From CAZELM01 sp964512995 (GTDB lineage: Bacteria; CSSED10-310), in contig CAZELM010000009.1 of assembly GCA_964512995.1 (NCBI GenBank), forward strand, positions 39,726 to 103,725: a stretch of 64,000 nt of DNA. The letters are read 5' to 3'. The notes below the pieces were generated by a model that was given only the letters and a program-made list of their open reading frames with translations, ran no database searches and was not told the DNA's origin. Below, in pieces: positions 39,801-48,260 of this stretch. Numbering within the stretch: the first letter of the stretch is position 1; the number at the start of each line of letters is the position of its first letter. Made by a program: the position numbers and the translations under genes.

Positions 39801-42794
39801 TCGGGTGTGTAATTTTTCAATCAGATCCGGCAGATCGAGTATGAGCAGATCCGGTGTGAATTTTTCGAATAATCGGGCGCGTGTTTGGGAGCACTCCCGG
39901 GCATGCCGGATCCACTGTTCCAGCAATGTTTGGATGGCTGGCCAATCCGCATCGGCCAGAATCGGTCGGGTGACGGGAGGCACGGATTCCAGTTTTTTAA
40001 ACACCTGCAATATCAGTCCGGCGTCGGATCGGGACAGGGTGGACGGATCCAGGCTCACGATGGGCAACAGAGAGGTGGCTACTGTTTGAAGCGCTGCCAA
40101 TGGCGTTTGGATGTCCTGGATCGCACGCATCGCATCGTCGTCAATGCCATAGACCCACTCCGTCAGACGAACCGCTTTGAGTGGATGACCAGCGGGATTT
40201 CCGCATATCCGGACTGCTTCCATCACTTCCTGAACCGCCCGGACTATCTGATCGTAATCCGTTCCGGTACGATGATGGTAGTCCTTCAGTTTCAATGGCA
40301 CTTTCACACTGCCGGCGTGACCGATGAGCCGGGATATTGCCCAATACGCACTCTTTGTGAACGCACGGGACAGGTGAAGATCTTCAATGTAATGGTTTAA
40401 GTTTTGACGCAGTGTGCTCAGGTGACCGGTTTCAGCCTCCCATCGGTGATTGGCTCCGGTGTCGGTGATATGGAACGCATCCCGCAACTGGTTCCGGAAC
40501 GATTCCTTGGTGGTCTTGTTGGAATGCAGCTCCAGACAGAATGGACCCAATCCGATATCGGCCAGACGTTTATGGACGACATCCAGAGCGGCTCGTTTTT
40601 GGGCGACAAACAGAACCCGTTTGCCCAGCGTAAGGCAATGGGCGATCAAATTGGTGATGGTCTGGGACTTTCCGGTGCCGGGAGGTCCTTGCAGGATGAA
40701 TGTCCGGCCCTCTGCCGCAGCCAGAACCGCTCGAAGCTGAGAGGAATCTGCAGGCAGCGGACAGAATATCCCGGATGGCGGATAGGTCGTATCGAGTGTA
40801 TCGAGTTCCGGAAATGGTGCGACGGGCTCATAGGCTTCGTTCGACGATTCGATCAGATGACGGACAACCGCGTTCTGTCTGAGCTGGTCGGCGTTTGCTT
40901 CCAGATCCTGCCACATGAAAAATTTGGAAAAGGTAAAAATGGACAGGCAGGACTCCTCCACCACTTTCCAGCCGGGTTCCCGCTTGATCGCATTCCGGAT
41001 GGTCAACAGGATACGCTGAACATCCAGGCCGGATGCATCTTCTGGCAGTGGATCGAGCCCATCGATGGCGATACTGAAATCTGTTTTCAGTTTTTGGAGC
41101 AGCGTGATGTTGATCCGGGTTTCTTCGTCGATCCGGTGGATTCGAAATCCATCGCGGATGGATTTCCGCTCGATACTCATGGGAATCAGCAGGATGGGAG
41201 CCCGGCGGGGCGTGTCCTGTTTTCCCGGTTCTGTCCAGACCAGGAACCCGAGTGCCAGGAACAAGGTGTTGGCTCCCCCTTCATCGAGCCCCAGACGTGC
41301 TTCCCGTTCGATGTGAATGAGACGGGCCGCGAGCTCATTTTCCGGGATCGCAGCGTGAATCCGTTTCTGATCCAGTTCCTGTTTCAGATAATCGGAAAGA
41401 GCGTTCTGACCGGTCTGTTCCCGATGCAATGCGGCATTCCGGGGATCCTGATCACCCCATGCATCCGGTCGCGGCCGAACCCGGAATATCGCATCTGCCG
41501 CCAGTCCGTCCTCCAGCGACGCGATATCCGGACACAGAAGCGGAATCGCTTTTTTGGATTCTCTGAAATTGAGCAGCCGGTTACGGAGACTCAGATCCAG
41601 CAGATTCGTTTTCCATCGGTTCAGTCGATCCCGAGGTGTTTCCTGGTTTCGTTTTGTCCGCAGATCATCCACCTGATCGATGGATTCAGGCGATTCCTGA
41701 TTAAAAGGGAATTCAGTGAATATGACGTCTCCGGAGCTGCTGTCTGGGTGGTGGTTATCCGCAACGGCAGCGGTCTCCGTCAGGCACAGGGGCCGGATGC
41801 CCAGCCTCCGGGCGGCATGGATATCCACAGCAAACTGAAATCGGGATTCGTCGTGGAGATGTTCCTTCGCCTGCTCCTGAGTGATTTTAAAACTCACAGC
41901 AGGCGTCCGGGTAATGGTGGTTGATTCGATCACCAGAAACTCACCGAGCCCGATCCGGTTCAGCAGAATCGAGCCGTAACGGGTGGCAGGGTCATCGAAG
42001 GATTTCTCGACCAGCCAGACACCGGGAAACGAATGACCTTTGATAAAGACGACAACGGGCCGCAATCCGGCCTGCTCGAAACAGGCGGCCAGTAGAACCG
42101 TGGTATCGAGACAGGTACCGAGTTTACGATCGAGGATGTGTTCCGGAGTGCGGATTTTCTGCCCGGTATTTTCGAAACTCGCTGGAGGGTTGATATAGCT
42201 GATGTTCTGTTGGGATGCAGCGAAGTAGATAGCGGCCACTTGTGTATAGACCGATCGCGGATCGCTACTCTGATACCCGGATAATGAACCATCGATCTTT
42301 CGCTCCTGCAGCAACCGGGACGCATGAGCCAGAATCCGTTCCACCGCAGGATCATTGGGGAGGACATGTGCAGCGATGATCTCCGGCAGTGTGGATATGC
42401 CGAACCATTCGTTGTATGCCAATACAGACAATGGGTAGCTATGTCGATGAACCGGGAGTTGAGCACCCGTTGCTTCGATCCATAGCTGCCCCTCCTCCCG
42501 TTCGGACTGCCGGCGAAGGGGTTCGCGAAGCAAGGTGAGCGACAGATCGGATACGGTTTGGGATGAATGGGCTGGGATGGTTTCGATATACAGGGTTTTT
42601 TCTTCAAAAACCAGGGGATCGCTCCAGATCCGGACACGCAACTCGGTCATGATATCGGGGGTTGGATTTTGGATAACGAGACCGCGAATCAGTGGTACTG
42701 CGTTTTGCTGCATGGCAAAATTGACAAACCGGGTATACTCCAAATGGATCACTATCCTGGATTCCGGGTCTGTTGAATCGGATCGTGTCACCAT
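36807..42794 (-). CDS. Giant DUF4011/DUF3320 superfamily-1 helicase with nuclease domain
   Basis: A 1995-residue protein; the ATG at 42794 follows GGAGG, preferred to a TTG slightly upstream. Order: an N-terminal transglutaminase-like region (GTCLDTTVLLAACFEQAGLR near 230), DUF4011 (LLDLSLRNRLLNF near 395), Walker A GPPGTGKSQTITNLIAH near 700, the helicase DEAS (about 1350), LDWHYRSRHESLIAF and TVQGDERDVILFS motifs, NVAITRARKQLLVFS (about 1580), a Vsr-like PD-(D/E)XK nuclease (YRIDLAVRDPDAPG, GIECDGKNY near 1680) and DUF3320 near the end. It should unwind and cut DNA or RNA. Such large proteins occur in defence islands, but no partner gene is adjacent here. Anti-phage function is inference. 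Confidence 0.88.
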   Translation of the reverse strand: MVTRSDSTDPESRIVIHLEYTRFVNFAMQQNAVPLIRGLVIQNPTPDIMTELRVRIWSDPLVFEEKTLYIETIPAHSSQTVSDLSLTLLREPLRRQSEREEGQLWIEATGAQLPVHRHSYPLSVLAYNEWFGISTLPEIIAAHVLPNDPAVERILAHASRLLQERKIDGSLSGYQSSDPRSVYTQVAAIYFAASQQNISYINPPASFENTGQKIRTPEHILDRKLGTCLDTTVLLAACFEQAGLRPVVVFIKGHSFPGVWLVEKSFDDPATRYGSILLNRIGLGEFLVIESTTITRTPAVSFKITQEQAKEHLHDESRFQFAVDIHAARRLGIRPLCLTETAAVADNHHPDSSSGDVIFTEFPFNQESPESIDQVDDLRTKRNQETPRDRLNRWKTNLLDLSLRNRLLNFRESKKAIPLLCPDIASLEDGLAADAIFRVRPRPDAWGDQDPRNAALHREQTGQNALSDYLKQELDQKRIHAAIPENELAARLIHIEREARLGLDEGGANTLFLALGFLVWTEPGKQDTPRRAPILLIPMSIERKSIRDGFRIHRIDEETRINITLLQKLKTDFSIAIDGLDPLPEDASGLDVQRILLTIRNAIKREPGWKVVEESCLSIFTFSKFFMWQDLEANADQLRQNAVVRHLIESSNEAYEPVAPFPELDTLDTTYPPSGIFCPLPADSSQLRAVLAAAEGRTFILQGPPGTGKSQTITNLIAHCLTLGKRVLFVAQKRAALDVVHKRLADIGLGPFCLELHSNKTTKESFRNQLRDAFHITDTGANHRWEAETGHLSTLRQNLNHYIEDLHLSRAFTKSAYWAISRLIGHAGSVKVPLKLKDYHHRTGTDYDQIVRAVQEVMEAVRICGNPAGHPLKAVRLTEWVYGIDDDAMRAIQDIQTPLAALQTVATSLLPIVSLDPSTLSRSDAGLILQVFKKLESVPPVTRPILADADWPAIQTLLEQWIRHARECSQTRARLFEKFTPDLLILDLPDLIEKLHTRKTSWFLKRWRLGSVVRKTLRSVSNDQKRKMDWNILEENLNTALALRMNIAKLDERNDFLSKYFGSFWQGLDSDWINLDHVIEWAGAYRILLDEAPGATPQEKTKQRTTWIDMAVEHPQTFSPNNPNGQAAGAFRDLFHQLETARAHLETILHLDPALAWGGETQSGMIGRMETACRSLSEHLPQLREWAYYQKARVKAVDHELNDIIDALENGTIGADRLDDIFEHSFADWWIRTILRSIPSLSGFIGKQHDLKIREFQAQEAKIARLTQTESFSRIAQGLPRLIASSQRTPASSESGILQRFVQGGRKTIRQIFKECPNALARCKPCVLMSPLSVAQFIGVDFPRFDMIVFDEASQMPTYEAIGAIARGHQLIVVGDSRQLPPTTFFERMKADEDIVEEDLPEEMESILDESEAAGLTPLRLDWHYRSRHESLIAFSNRQYYENRLLTFPAAIAEDTWLGVQWREVPDGVYDHGKTRTNRPEAERVVAEIVQRLRDPLRQNESMGVVTFSTAQQTLVEDLLDAARGQTPDIEPFFTGVHEPVFVKNLETVQGDERDVILFSICYGPDANGVVRMNFGPLNNKGGERRLNVAITRARKQLLVFSTIRPEQIDLSRTKSTGVHHLRAFLDYARRGPIALQDSDPHHNPVTDEPFEQSICSELVRLGYSVDRQVGCSGYRIDLAVRDPDAPGRYLLGIECDGKNYCSAKSARDRDWIRQRVLEGLGWRLQRIWSNDWWLQRPIELTKIQHALQEAMNSRTITTPQDVDPPPDLRFPQAEPVPEPSDSTYRQRTVFTPTHHSDCGLSGMEFPVELKLPGQTEYTRYDATRHTFTGSFHDPANGAKIARLMDAIIKVEAPILLDTLCSRVAACWGLKRTGSRIREIIERAVQAHGYPIRRSGEREFIWTQALVTQKYEIFRVDSETGRPVGEICPEEIANAAAQVMLLHFSMTVDDLVRETARVFGIRRLTSGGRCAIEEGVYLICKTGICRLDGDMVIKV

Positions 42795-43054
42795 GAATGC
42801 GCCCTCCAAATCGGTCCTTTATCAACAAGGATATGGCATAGGAGCGATCATAATTGAATCCAGATGATTCGTCGAGAAGAAAAAAACAGGCAGGCAATCA
42901 GATTATCCGCATACCATTAAGCGTTAAGGAACAGAGATGCTGGACAACTACCTTACACTCGAGAACGCATAATTCGAAATCAGACACATTGAAGACGAGT
43001 ACCGGTTCGCACAGGGAGCCTTTGATATCCTGATCAAGGCGCTTCCTTCCATTG

Positions 43055-43318
43055 TCAGATGTCAATCTCGATTGCTTTTTTAGCACAGCAAAACTTATAT
43101 TTTTTTCCGCTTCCGCAGACACAGGGGCTGTAAACGTCGCTTGGGGTCATTTTTTCTTTTATGGCTTTCTTCAAATCAGTGATATCTTCTGGTCTTTCAA
43201 GACCGATAATAAACTTGAATCCATATTTTTCACATAGTTCGGTTACCACCCTGAGCCGATGTTCTGTGGCGACCTTTAGCACAAGTGGTCGATCTTTTGT
43301 ACCGAGTGTGTTGGTCAT
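43055..43318 (-). CDS. SEC-C/SWIM metal-binding motif protein
   Basis: An 87-residue protein; the ATG at 43318 has a perfect AAGGAGGT site, so the longer frame reaching 43435 is rejected. It begins TNTLGTKDRPLVLKVATEHR and ends with the zinc-binding SEC-C motif CVCGSGKKYKFCC. This combination fits the small SWIM/SEC-C family of the PBPRA1643 type, of unknown function. The N-terminal half is a short alpha-beta fold. It stands alone in the islet. The zinc site is firm; the role is unknown. Confidence 0.8.
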   Translation of the reverse strand: MTNTLGTKDRPLVLKVATEHRLRVVTELCEKYGFKFIIGLERPEDITDLKKAIKEKMTPSDVYSPCVCGSGKKYKFCCAKKAIEIDI

Positions 43319-43497
43319 GTTATACCTCCTTAAGTCAAAATATGACAAATTGATATCATATCTGCAATACAAAACCGAGTTCTTCTGAAAATCGAAAACA
43401 CTTAACAGCTCGGCCGGAACTCTTTTCCCACTCATTGTCTGATAATTGATAAAATTTCACATCAGCTCAACAGGGAAAGGGTGTCCCCCACCCTACC

Positions 43498-43550
43498 GGC
43501 ACATCCCATCCGTGTAATCCAAACATCAGCGTAATCTGAGGTTCAGACAT
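43498..43550. repeat. Dispersed repeat, copy A
   Basis: A 53-bp unit, with core GTGTAATCC, CATCAGCGTAATCTG and GGTTCAGACAT. It differs from copy B (44538-44590) at four positions only. The two copies are direct repeats flanking the membrane protein gene 43610-44326. They have no inverted ends, so a simple insertion sequence is not indicated. Confidence 0.75.
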
Positions 43551-43609
43551 TTGCTCGTGATTGAACTGGCCGCATTTCTTTACAACGGACCAAGATGGCC
43601 GGAGATTCT

Positions 43610-44326
43610 CTAATGGACAATTGCATGAACGTAGAATGATCTGTGAAGCGAGTCAGTTATCAGGAAATACATCCGATGGCTCTCCGGATCCCGATATGTA
43701 TGGATTTCCGCGTCACTCCATGTATGAGGTAGAGGCCATCCCGAGTCGAACCATGTGAACCGTTCGAGCGCACATTCATTATTGTCATTTTTTCTGAACA
43801 GGTTGATATCATCGAGCGTCATGTCAGTATGCTCAAACGGATGAATCTGCATCAGTTTTTCTGCATCCACCGGGTCAAGTTCAAAATAAAAGATCCACTG
43901 ATTTCCACCCATCAGGCTCCGTGCGATGTTCACTCTCAGGTTATTCAGGCTGTCAGGCACCGGATGGGTGATAATCCTGCTGAATGTGCCTTCTGGTGTC
44001 AGGTTGTCATTTAGATTTATGAAAATAAAAAAAGCACAAAACAGAATTGCGGGTGCCAGCAGCCAGGCAGTACGAACCCGTTTCCATTTAAACCAGCGAT
44101 ACATCAAAGCTAAAAAAATGCTGTAGGGCAGGATTGCACAGCCCCATACAACGATTATAGCCATCAGATCCCAGGGTGTAATAAAGAATCCATCGATACC
44201 GTTAATCCAGCAGGCAAGCTGTACAACACCAAGACTGCTGAAGCAGATGATAAAGGATGCCGCTGTAACCAGAGCAAAATGGAATGGCTTCGGATGTGCT
44301 CGCATAGTATCACAAATTCTCATCAA
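43610..44326 (-). CDS. Membrane protein with a soluble C-terminal domain, unknown
   Basis: A 238-residue protein with about three hydrophobic segments (FALVTAASFIICFSSLGVVQ, LMAIIVVWGCAILPYSIFLA and TAWLLAPAILFCAFFIFINL) followed by a soluble part (about 110-238) holding WIFYFELDPVDAEKLMQI and SDAEIHTYRDPESHRMYFL. I recognise no family. The soluble part may face the periplasm. It is flanked by direct repeats of about 53 bp, so it may have been carried in with them or deleted and reinserted. The N-terminal start is the first ATG; the second (MRICD) is a codon later. Confidence 0.55.
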   Translation of the reverse strand: MMRICDTMRAHPKPFHFALVTAASFIICFSSLGVVQLACWINGIDGFFITPWDLMAIIVVWGCAILPYSIFLALMYRWFKWKRVRTAWLLAPAILFCAFFIFINLNDNLTPEGTFSRIITHPVPDSLNNLRVNIARSLMGGNQWIFYFELDPVDAEKLMQIHPFEHTDMTLDDINLFRKNDNNECALERFTWFDSGWPLPHTWSDAEIHTYRDPESHRMYFLITDSLHRSFYVHAIVH

Positions 44327-44537
44327 ACAATTGGCACGTTAAAAGAAATACACCCAAACCCACCAATGTTCTATACTGATTCGTTCCATTGGCTGAGAGT
44401 CAAATGTAATTCAATGGAGAAATTCCGTTTCATCGATCCATGACCCCACAACTCCAGCATAGCAGATGGTCCTCTCATTATAAATGAACTGCGTCATGCC
44501 CGGACACCAACTCGATTGAGAAAAAAGACAAAGTATC

Positions 44538-44590
44538 GGCACCTCCCATCGGTGTAATCCAATCATCAGCGTAATCTGTGGTTCAGACAT
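44538..44590. repeat. Dispersed repeat, copy B
   Basis: A 53-bp unit matching copy A at 49 of 53 positions, in the same orientation and about 1 kb away. It sits in the 350-nt gap 44327-44676, which holds no supported gene: a minus-strand frame of 81 codons runs across the repeat and has no recognisable domain. Confidence 0.75.
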
Positions 44591-44676
44591 CATCCCCTGG
44601 TCTGATGATTCGCTCAAATGATAGGGCAGGCTTTGTGAGATATCAGGTCGGATCAATCCGGGAAGGTTCAGCAGAG

Positions 44677-45006
44677 TCAGGGTGCAGCCATCTCCTGTAA
44701 CACAGACAGTATCGTCTCTGATTGCTCCGGTTTCAATTTGCCTAAATTTTTGATTAATCGGGACTTGTCAATTGTTCGAATCTGATCCAAAACAACCTGA
44801 CCACTTTTACCGGCAAATCGAACCGGAATCCGGGTTGGATAGTCACGTCCCTTGGTGGTCATCGGTGCAATTATCACAGTCCGGATATTCCGGTTCATTT
44901 CATCCGGAGAGATGACGACACAAGGTCTGGATTTCTGGATCTCGCTGCCAACGGTTGGATCCAGGTTTACCAGGAATACGTCGAATCGTTTTATTTCCAT
45001 TCCCAT
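44677..45006 (-). CDS. MazF/PemK-family endoribonuclease toxin
   Basis: A 109-residue toxin of the MazF fold, which cuts mRNA at short sites and stops growth unless bound by its antitoxin. Conserved parts are visible: KRFDVFLVNLDPTVGSEIQK at the start, SRPCVVISPDEMN, TVIIAPMTTKGRDYPTRIPV and LDQIRTIDKSRLI. The length is typical. It overlaps the antitoxin gene by 16 nt; a second ATG at 45000 is an alternative start. Unlike the mazF fragment at 32349-32477 it is complete. Confidence 0.93.
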   Translation of the reverse strand: MGMEIKRFDVFLVNLDPTVGSEIQKSRPCVVISPDEMNRNIRTVIIAPMTTKGRDYPTRIPVRFAGKSGQVVLDQIRTIDKSRLIKNLGKLKPEQSETILSVLQEMAAP

Positions 45007-45248
45007 TCTTCTTCGTCAAATGAATGTTGTATTTCATCTATAGAGTCCAGTGAACCATCATCCTGTTTTTCCGCCATCACGGCAAATGATTCCTCCCATC
45101 CTGCACGCGGTTTTCTCGATGGCTGAATGATCAGACAGTCGCTCTCCACCAGAATCTCCACTTCATCATGCAATCCGGTTTGATCCAGGAGAATTCTTGG
45201 AATCCGGATCCCTTGGGAATTTCCTATTTTTACAATTCTTGTCTTCAT
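44991..45248 (-). CDS. MazE/PemI-family antitoxin (AbrB fold)
   Basis: An 85-residue antitoxin; I use ATG 45248, eight bases after AGGTGG. The DNA-binding hairpin KTRIVKIGNSQGIRIPRILL opens the chain and the acidic tail (AEKQDDGSLDSIDEIQHSFD and EEEWEWK) should bind MazF. The pair is probably autorepressed at the promoter just upstream, which is in the 255-nt divergent gap before glyS. No clear promoter sequence could be fixed. Confidence 0.9.
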   Translation of the reverse strand: MKTRIVKIGNSQGIRIPRILLDQTGLHDEVEILVESDCLIIQPSRKPRAGWEESFAVMAEKQDDGSLDSIDEIQHSFDEEEWEWK

Positions 45249-45503
45249 CGCATTGCCCACCTGTAATTACACAGTAGCAACCACTGTATTTCGTGTCAAT
45301 ATCAGATGCATGACTGTTTCAGGACCCAAAGGGCGTTGTCAGTCTTTCAATCCAGTGTTTGAATCAGCGATGATGTCGAGAACAGCAATTTCTGTCTTTT
45401 TCCAGCTTCAAATTAAGATTCCTTTGGACTTGTGGCCGATTTTGTTGTAAACAACTCCCTGCAGTAAATTGGATTGATCATCAAACGGTGAAGAACGGAG
45501 AGT

Positions 45504-46898
45504 ATGGTGATGAGTGAAAAAAATGTTTCTGGTCTGATGGATAAAGTGACCGCTCTGTGTAAACGGCGGGGATTCATTTTCCCGTCATCGGAGATATATG
45601 GCGGATTGAATGGATTCTGGGACTATGGTCCTGCCGGCGCTCAGCTCAAACAGAATATCCGGGAAAGCTGGTGGACGGCACTGGTACGGAATGGGCACAA
45701 AGGTCCGGATGGTTCCAAATTCGATATTGTGGGTTTGGATGCGTCCATTGTCATGCACCCGGAGGTCTGGAGGGCATCGGGTCATACCGATTCGTTTTCC
45801 GATCCGATGGTCGATTGCAAGAAATGCAAGCAACGCTTTCGTGCTGATCAATTGCCGGAAGGCAAGTGCAGCAAAGGAGGGGAACACGATTATACCGAAG
45901 TCCGGGCGTTCAATCTGATGTTCAAAACCTTCATCGGGCCGGTGGAGGACGATGCAGCGATCGCCTATCTCCGTCCTGAAACCGCACAAGCCATTTTTGT
46001 TCAGTATCAAAATGTCCTGACCGTGTCGCGAACAAAAGTTCCTTTCGGGATCGCTCAGATCGGAAAAGCGTTTCGAAATGAGATCAATCCGCGGAATTTC
46101 ATTTTCCGGTCCCGGGAGTTTGAAATGATGGAAATCGAATTTTTCATCAAGCCCGAAACCGATGACCTCTGGCACCAGTATTGGTTGAAAGAACGCATGA
46201 ACTGGTACGATACGATCGGGCTGCCACGAAATAAACTGTCCACACACTGGCATCCACAGGAAGATCTGGCACACTACGCCCGTGCCTGTGTGGATATCAT
46301 GTTTGAATTTCCATTCGGGATTCAGGAGTTGGAAGGCATCGCCGCACGCGGTAATTTTGATTTGACCCAGCATATCAACTGCTCCGGGAAAATCTCTCCC
46401 TACTTCGATCCGGATACCCAGGAGAAATTCATTCCGCATGTTATCGAACCATCGGTTGGAGTCGATCGGATCGCACTGGCTGTACTGATCAACGCCTATG
46501 ACGAAGAAGTCACGACAGATAGCTCCGGAAAAGAAGACATCCGAACGGTGATGCGGTTTCATCCCCGCATCGCTCCCACGACCGTCGCCGTATTTCCATT
46601 GCTGCGGAACCGGCCGGAATTGATCACGCGAGCGGAAGAGATTTTCGAGGAATTGCGGCATCATTTCCGGGTACAATGGGATGACCGGGGGAACATCGGC
46701 AAACGGTACAGATATCAGGATGAGTTGGGAACACCGTTTTGTGTAACGGTTGATTTTGACACATTGGGTCAGGGAGACGATAATAAAATGAAAGATACGG
46801 TCACCTTACGGAATCGTGACTCCATGGCTCAGGAACGGATTCATGTTTCGGAACTCATCCCGGTGATCAAAGAGAAAATGAAGACAGGGCTCATCTGA
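45504..46898 (+). CDS. glyS: Glycyl-tRNA synthetase (dimeric alpha2 type)
   Basis: A 464-residue class II synthetase that charges tRNA-Gly, the single-chain type (also called GlyQS). The N-terminus MDKVTALCKRRGFIFPSSEI and YGGLNGFWDYGPAGAQLKQN are signature; motif 2 is NEINPRNFIFRSREFEMMEI and motif 3 is in EPSVGVDRIALAVLI. A Cys-rich insertion, CKKCKQRF and later GKC, may bind zinc. The anticodon domain is at the end (TTVAVFPLL, then GKRYRYQDELGTPFCVT). Starts at 45504 and 45510 are both possible behind GGAG. thrC follows by 84 nt. Confidence 0.96.
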   Translation: MVMSEKNVSGLMDKVTALCKRRGFIFPSSEIYGGLNGFWDYGPAGAQLKQNIRESWWTALVRNGHKGPDGSKFDIVGLDASIVMHPEVWRASGHTDSFSDPMVDCKKCKQRFRADQLPEGKCSKGGEHDYTEVRAFNLMFKTFIGPVEDDAAIAYLRPETAQAIFVQYQNVLTVSRTKVPFGIAQIGKAFRNEINPRNFIFRSREFEMMEIEFFIKPETDDLWHQYWLKERMNWYDTIGLPRNKLSTHWHPQEDLAHYARACVDIMFEFPFGIQELEGIAARGNFDLTQHINCSGKISPYFDPDTQEKFIPHVIEPSVGVDRIALAVLINAYDEEVTTDSSGKEDIRTVMRFHPRIAPTTVAVFPLLRNRPELITRAEEIFEELRHHFRVQWDDRGNIGKRYRYQDELGTPFCVTVDFDTLGQGDDNKMKDTVTLRNRDSMAQERIHVSELIPVIKEKMKTGLI

Positions 46899-46982
46899 TC
46901 CTGGTATTTATTGAAGAATTCAGGAATTGTTGCTGTTCAGTGTGCCCCTGTATTCTTGGCGTGCGGATAGAAAGAGAACATC

Positions 46983-48260
46983 ATGGCAAAGGTTTTAGCT
47001 CTGCAATGCGATACATGTGGCAATTCTTTTTTGCCGGATGGCGATGTGCAGGATTATTGTCCGGTGTGTGGAAGTCAATATGGCACTCTGGAGTGTGTCA
47101 TCGATCTGAATCATGCTGCATTGTCACTGGAAAAAGTTCCTCTGAGTGAACGTAGTCAGGATTCCATCCTTCGGTATGAGCCACTGCTGCCGTTTGAAAA
47201 TCCAGCGTATTTCCCTCCCCTTCGAATCGGACAGACTCCAGTATATCACGTGAATGCACTGGCCAAATATCTGGGTATCCGGGATATTCTCATCAAGGAT
47301 GACGGATTGAATCCATCCGGCTCGTACAAGGATCGCGCCTCCGGAGTAGTTGTGGCACGAGCCCTTGAACTCGGATATCCGGTCGTTGCCTGCGCATCCA
47401 CCGGGAATGCCGCCGCATCGCTGGCCGCCTGTTGCGCTGCAGTCCAGATGCCTTGTGTGGTATTTGTTCCGGAAGAGGCTCCGGCTGCAAAATTGACACA
47501 GATCGCTGCATTTGGAGCGTATCTGGTTGCGGTGAAAGGCTCGTATGACCAGGCTGTGGATCTGGCGACGACCGCATGCCGGAAATTTGGATGGTTCAAT
47601 CGAAGCGCCGGTATGAATCCATATCTGGTCGAAGGAAAAAAAACGGGCGCATACGAACTCGCTGAATTTATGTCATTCCAACTTCCAGACGCTGTTTTCG
47701 TTGGAGTTGGCGATGGTTCTGTCATTACCGGGATCTGTAAAGGATTCGAGGAGTTCAAGCGACTGGGTCTGATCGATACCGTACCGCGGGTTTTCGGAGT
47801 ACAGTCTGTGGGAGCATCGGTTCTGGCCGATGCGTTCAGAGTGTTCAGACGGACAGCAACCATCGATATTCGCCCGCGAACCGTCTTCACATGTGCAGAC
47901 TCCATTTCCGTCGGAAACCCCAGGGAAGGTGTCCGAGCCATAAAATCGGTATATAAAACCGGTGGTGATATCCTGGCAGTAACAGATGATGATATTCTGA
48001 AGTCACTGAGGCTGCTCCCGCAGAAATCCGGTGTGTTCAGCGAACCGGCCGGTGTCATCGGCCTTTCCGGTGTCATCATGGCGCTGGAGAAAAATATTCT
48101 GTCCCGGAGCGATAGTGCCGCCATTTTCGTTACCGGTAGTGGTTTGAAGGACATCCGGACCGCTCAACGGGTGGTGAATCTTGAAATCGAAACGATCGTA
48201 CCCGAGGAACGAGCATTGAGTTACCTTTCGTTTCTGGGGAGTTTGAAGGGTAAAAAGTGA
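46983..48260 (+). CDS. thrC: Threonine synthase
   Basis: A 425-residue PLP enzyme that converts O-phosphohomoserine to threonine. The first 45 residues form a zinc ribbon, CDTCGN and CPVCGSQYGTLECVI, common in this class of threonine synthase. The PLP lysine is in NPSGSYKDRASG and the phosphate-binding loop in ASTGNAAASLAA; GMNPYLVEGKKTGAYELAEF and VGVGDGSVITGICKGFEEF are further conserved regions. No other threonine gene is nearby. Its stop overlaps the GTG start of the DUF1232 gene by 4 nt. Confidence 0.92.
   Translation: MAKVLALQCDTCGNSFLPDGDVQDYCPVCGSQYGTLECVIDLNHAALSLEKVPLSERSQDSILRYEPLLPFENPAYFPPLRIGQTPVYHVNALAKYLGIRDILIKDDGLNPSGSYKDRASGVVVARALELGYPVVACASTGNAAASLAACCAAVQMPCVVFVPEEAPAAKLTQIAAFGAYLVAVKGSYDQAVDLATTACRKFGWFNRSAGMNPYLVEGKKTGAYELAEFMSFQLPDAVFVGVGDGSVITGICKGFEEFKRLGLIDTVPRVFGVQSVGASVLADAFRVFRRTATIDIRPRTVFTCADSISVGNPREGVRAIKSVYKTGGDILAVTDDDILKSLRLLPQKSGVFSEPAGVIGLSGVIMALEKNILSRSDSAAIFVTGSGLKDIRTAQRVVNLEIETIVPEERALSYLSFLGSLKGKK

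Noticed and set aside
40404..41924. A 506-codon frame opposite the giant helicase
   Set aside because: It is a mirror of the helicase coding pattern; no start site or known motif, while the opposite strand has all helicase motifs.
44411..44656. An 81-codon minus-strand frame across repeat copy B
   Set aside because: It runs through the dispersed repeat and has no domain or ribosome-binding site.
45585..46676. A 363-codon minus-strand frame opposite glyS
   Set aside because: Shadow of a clear glycyl-tRNA synthetase.
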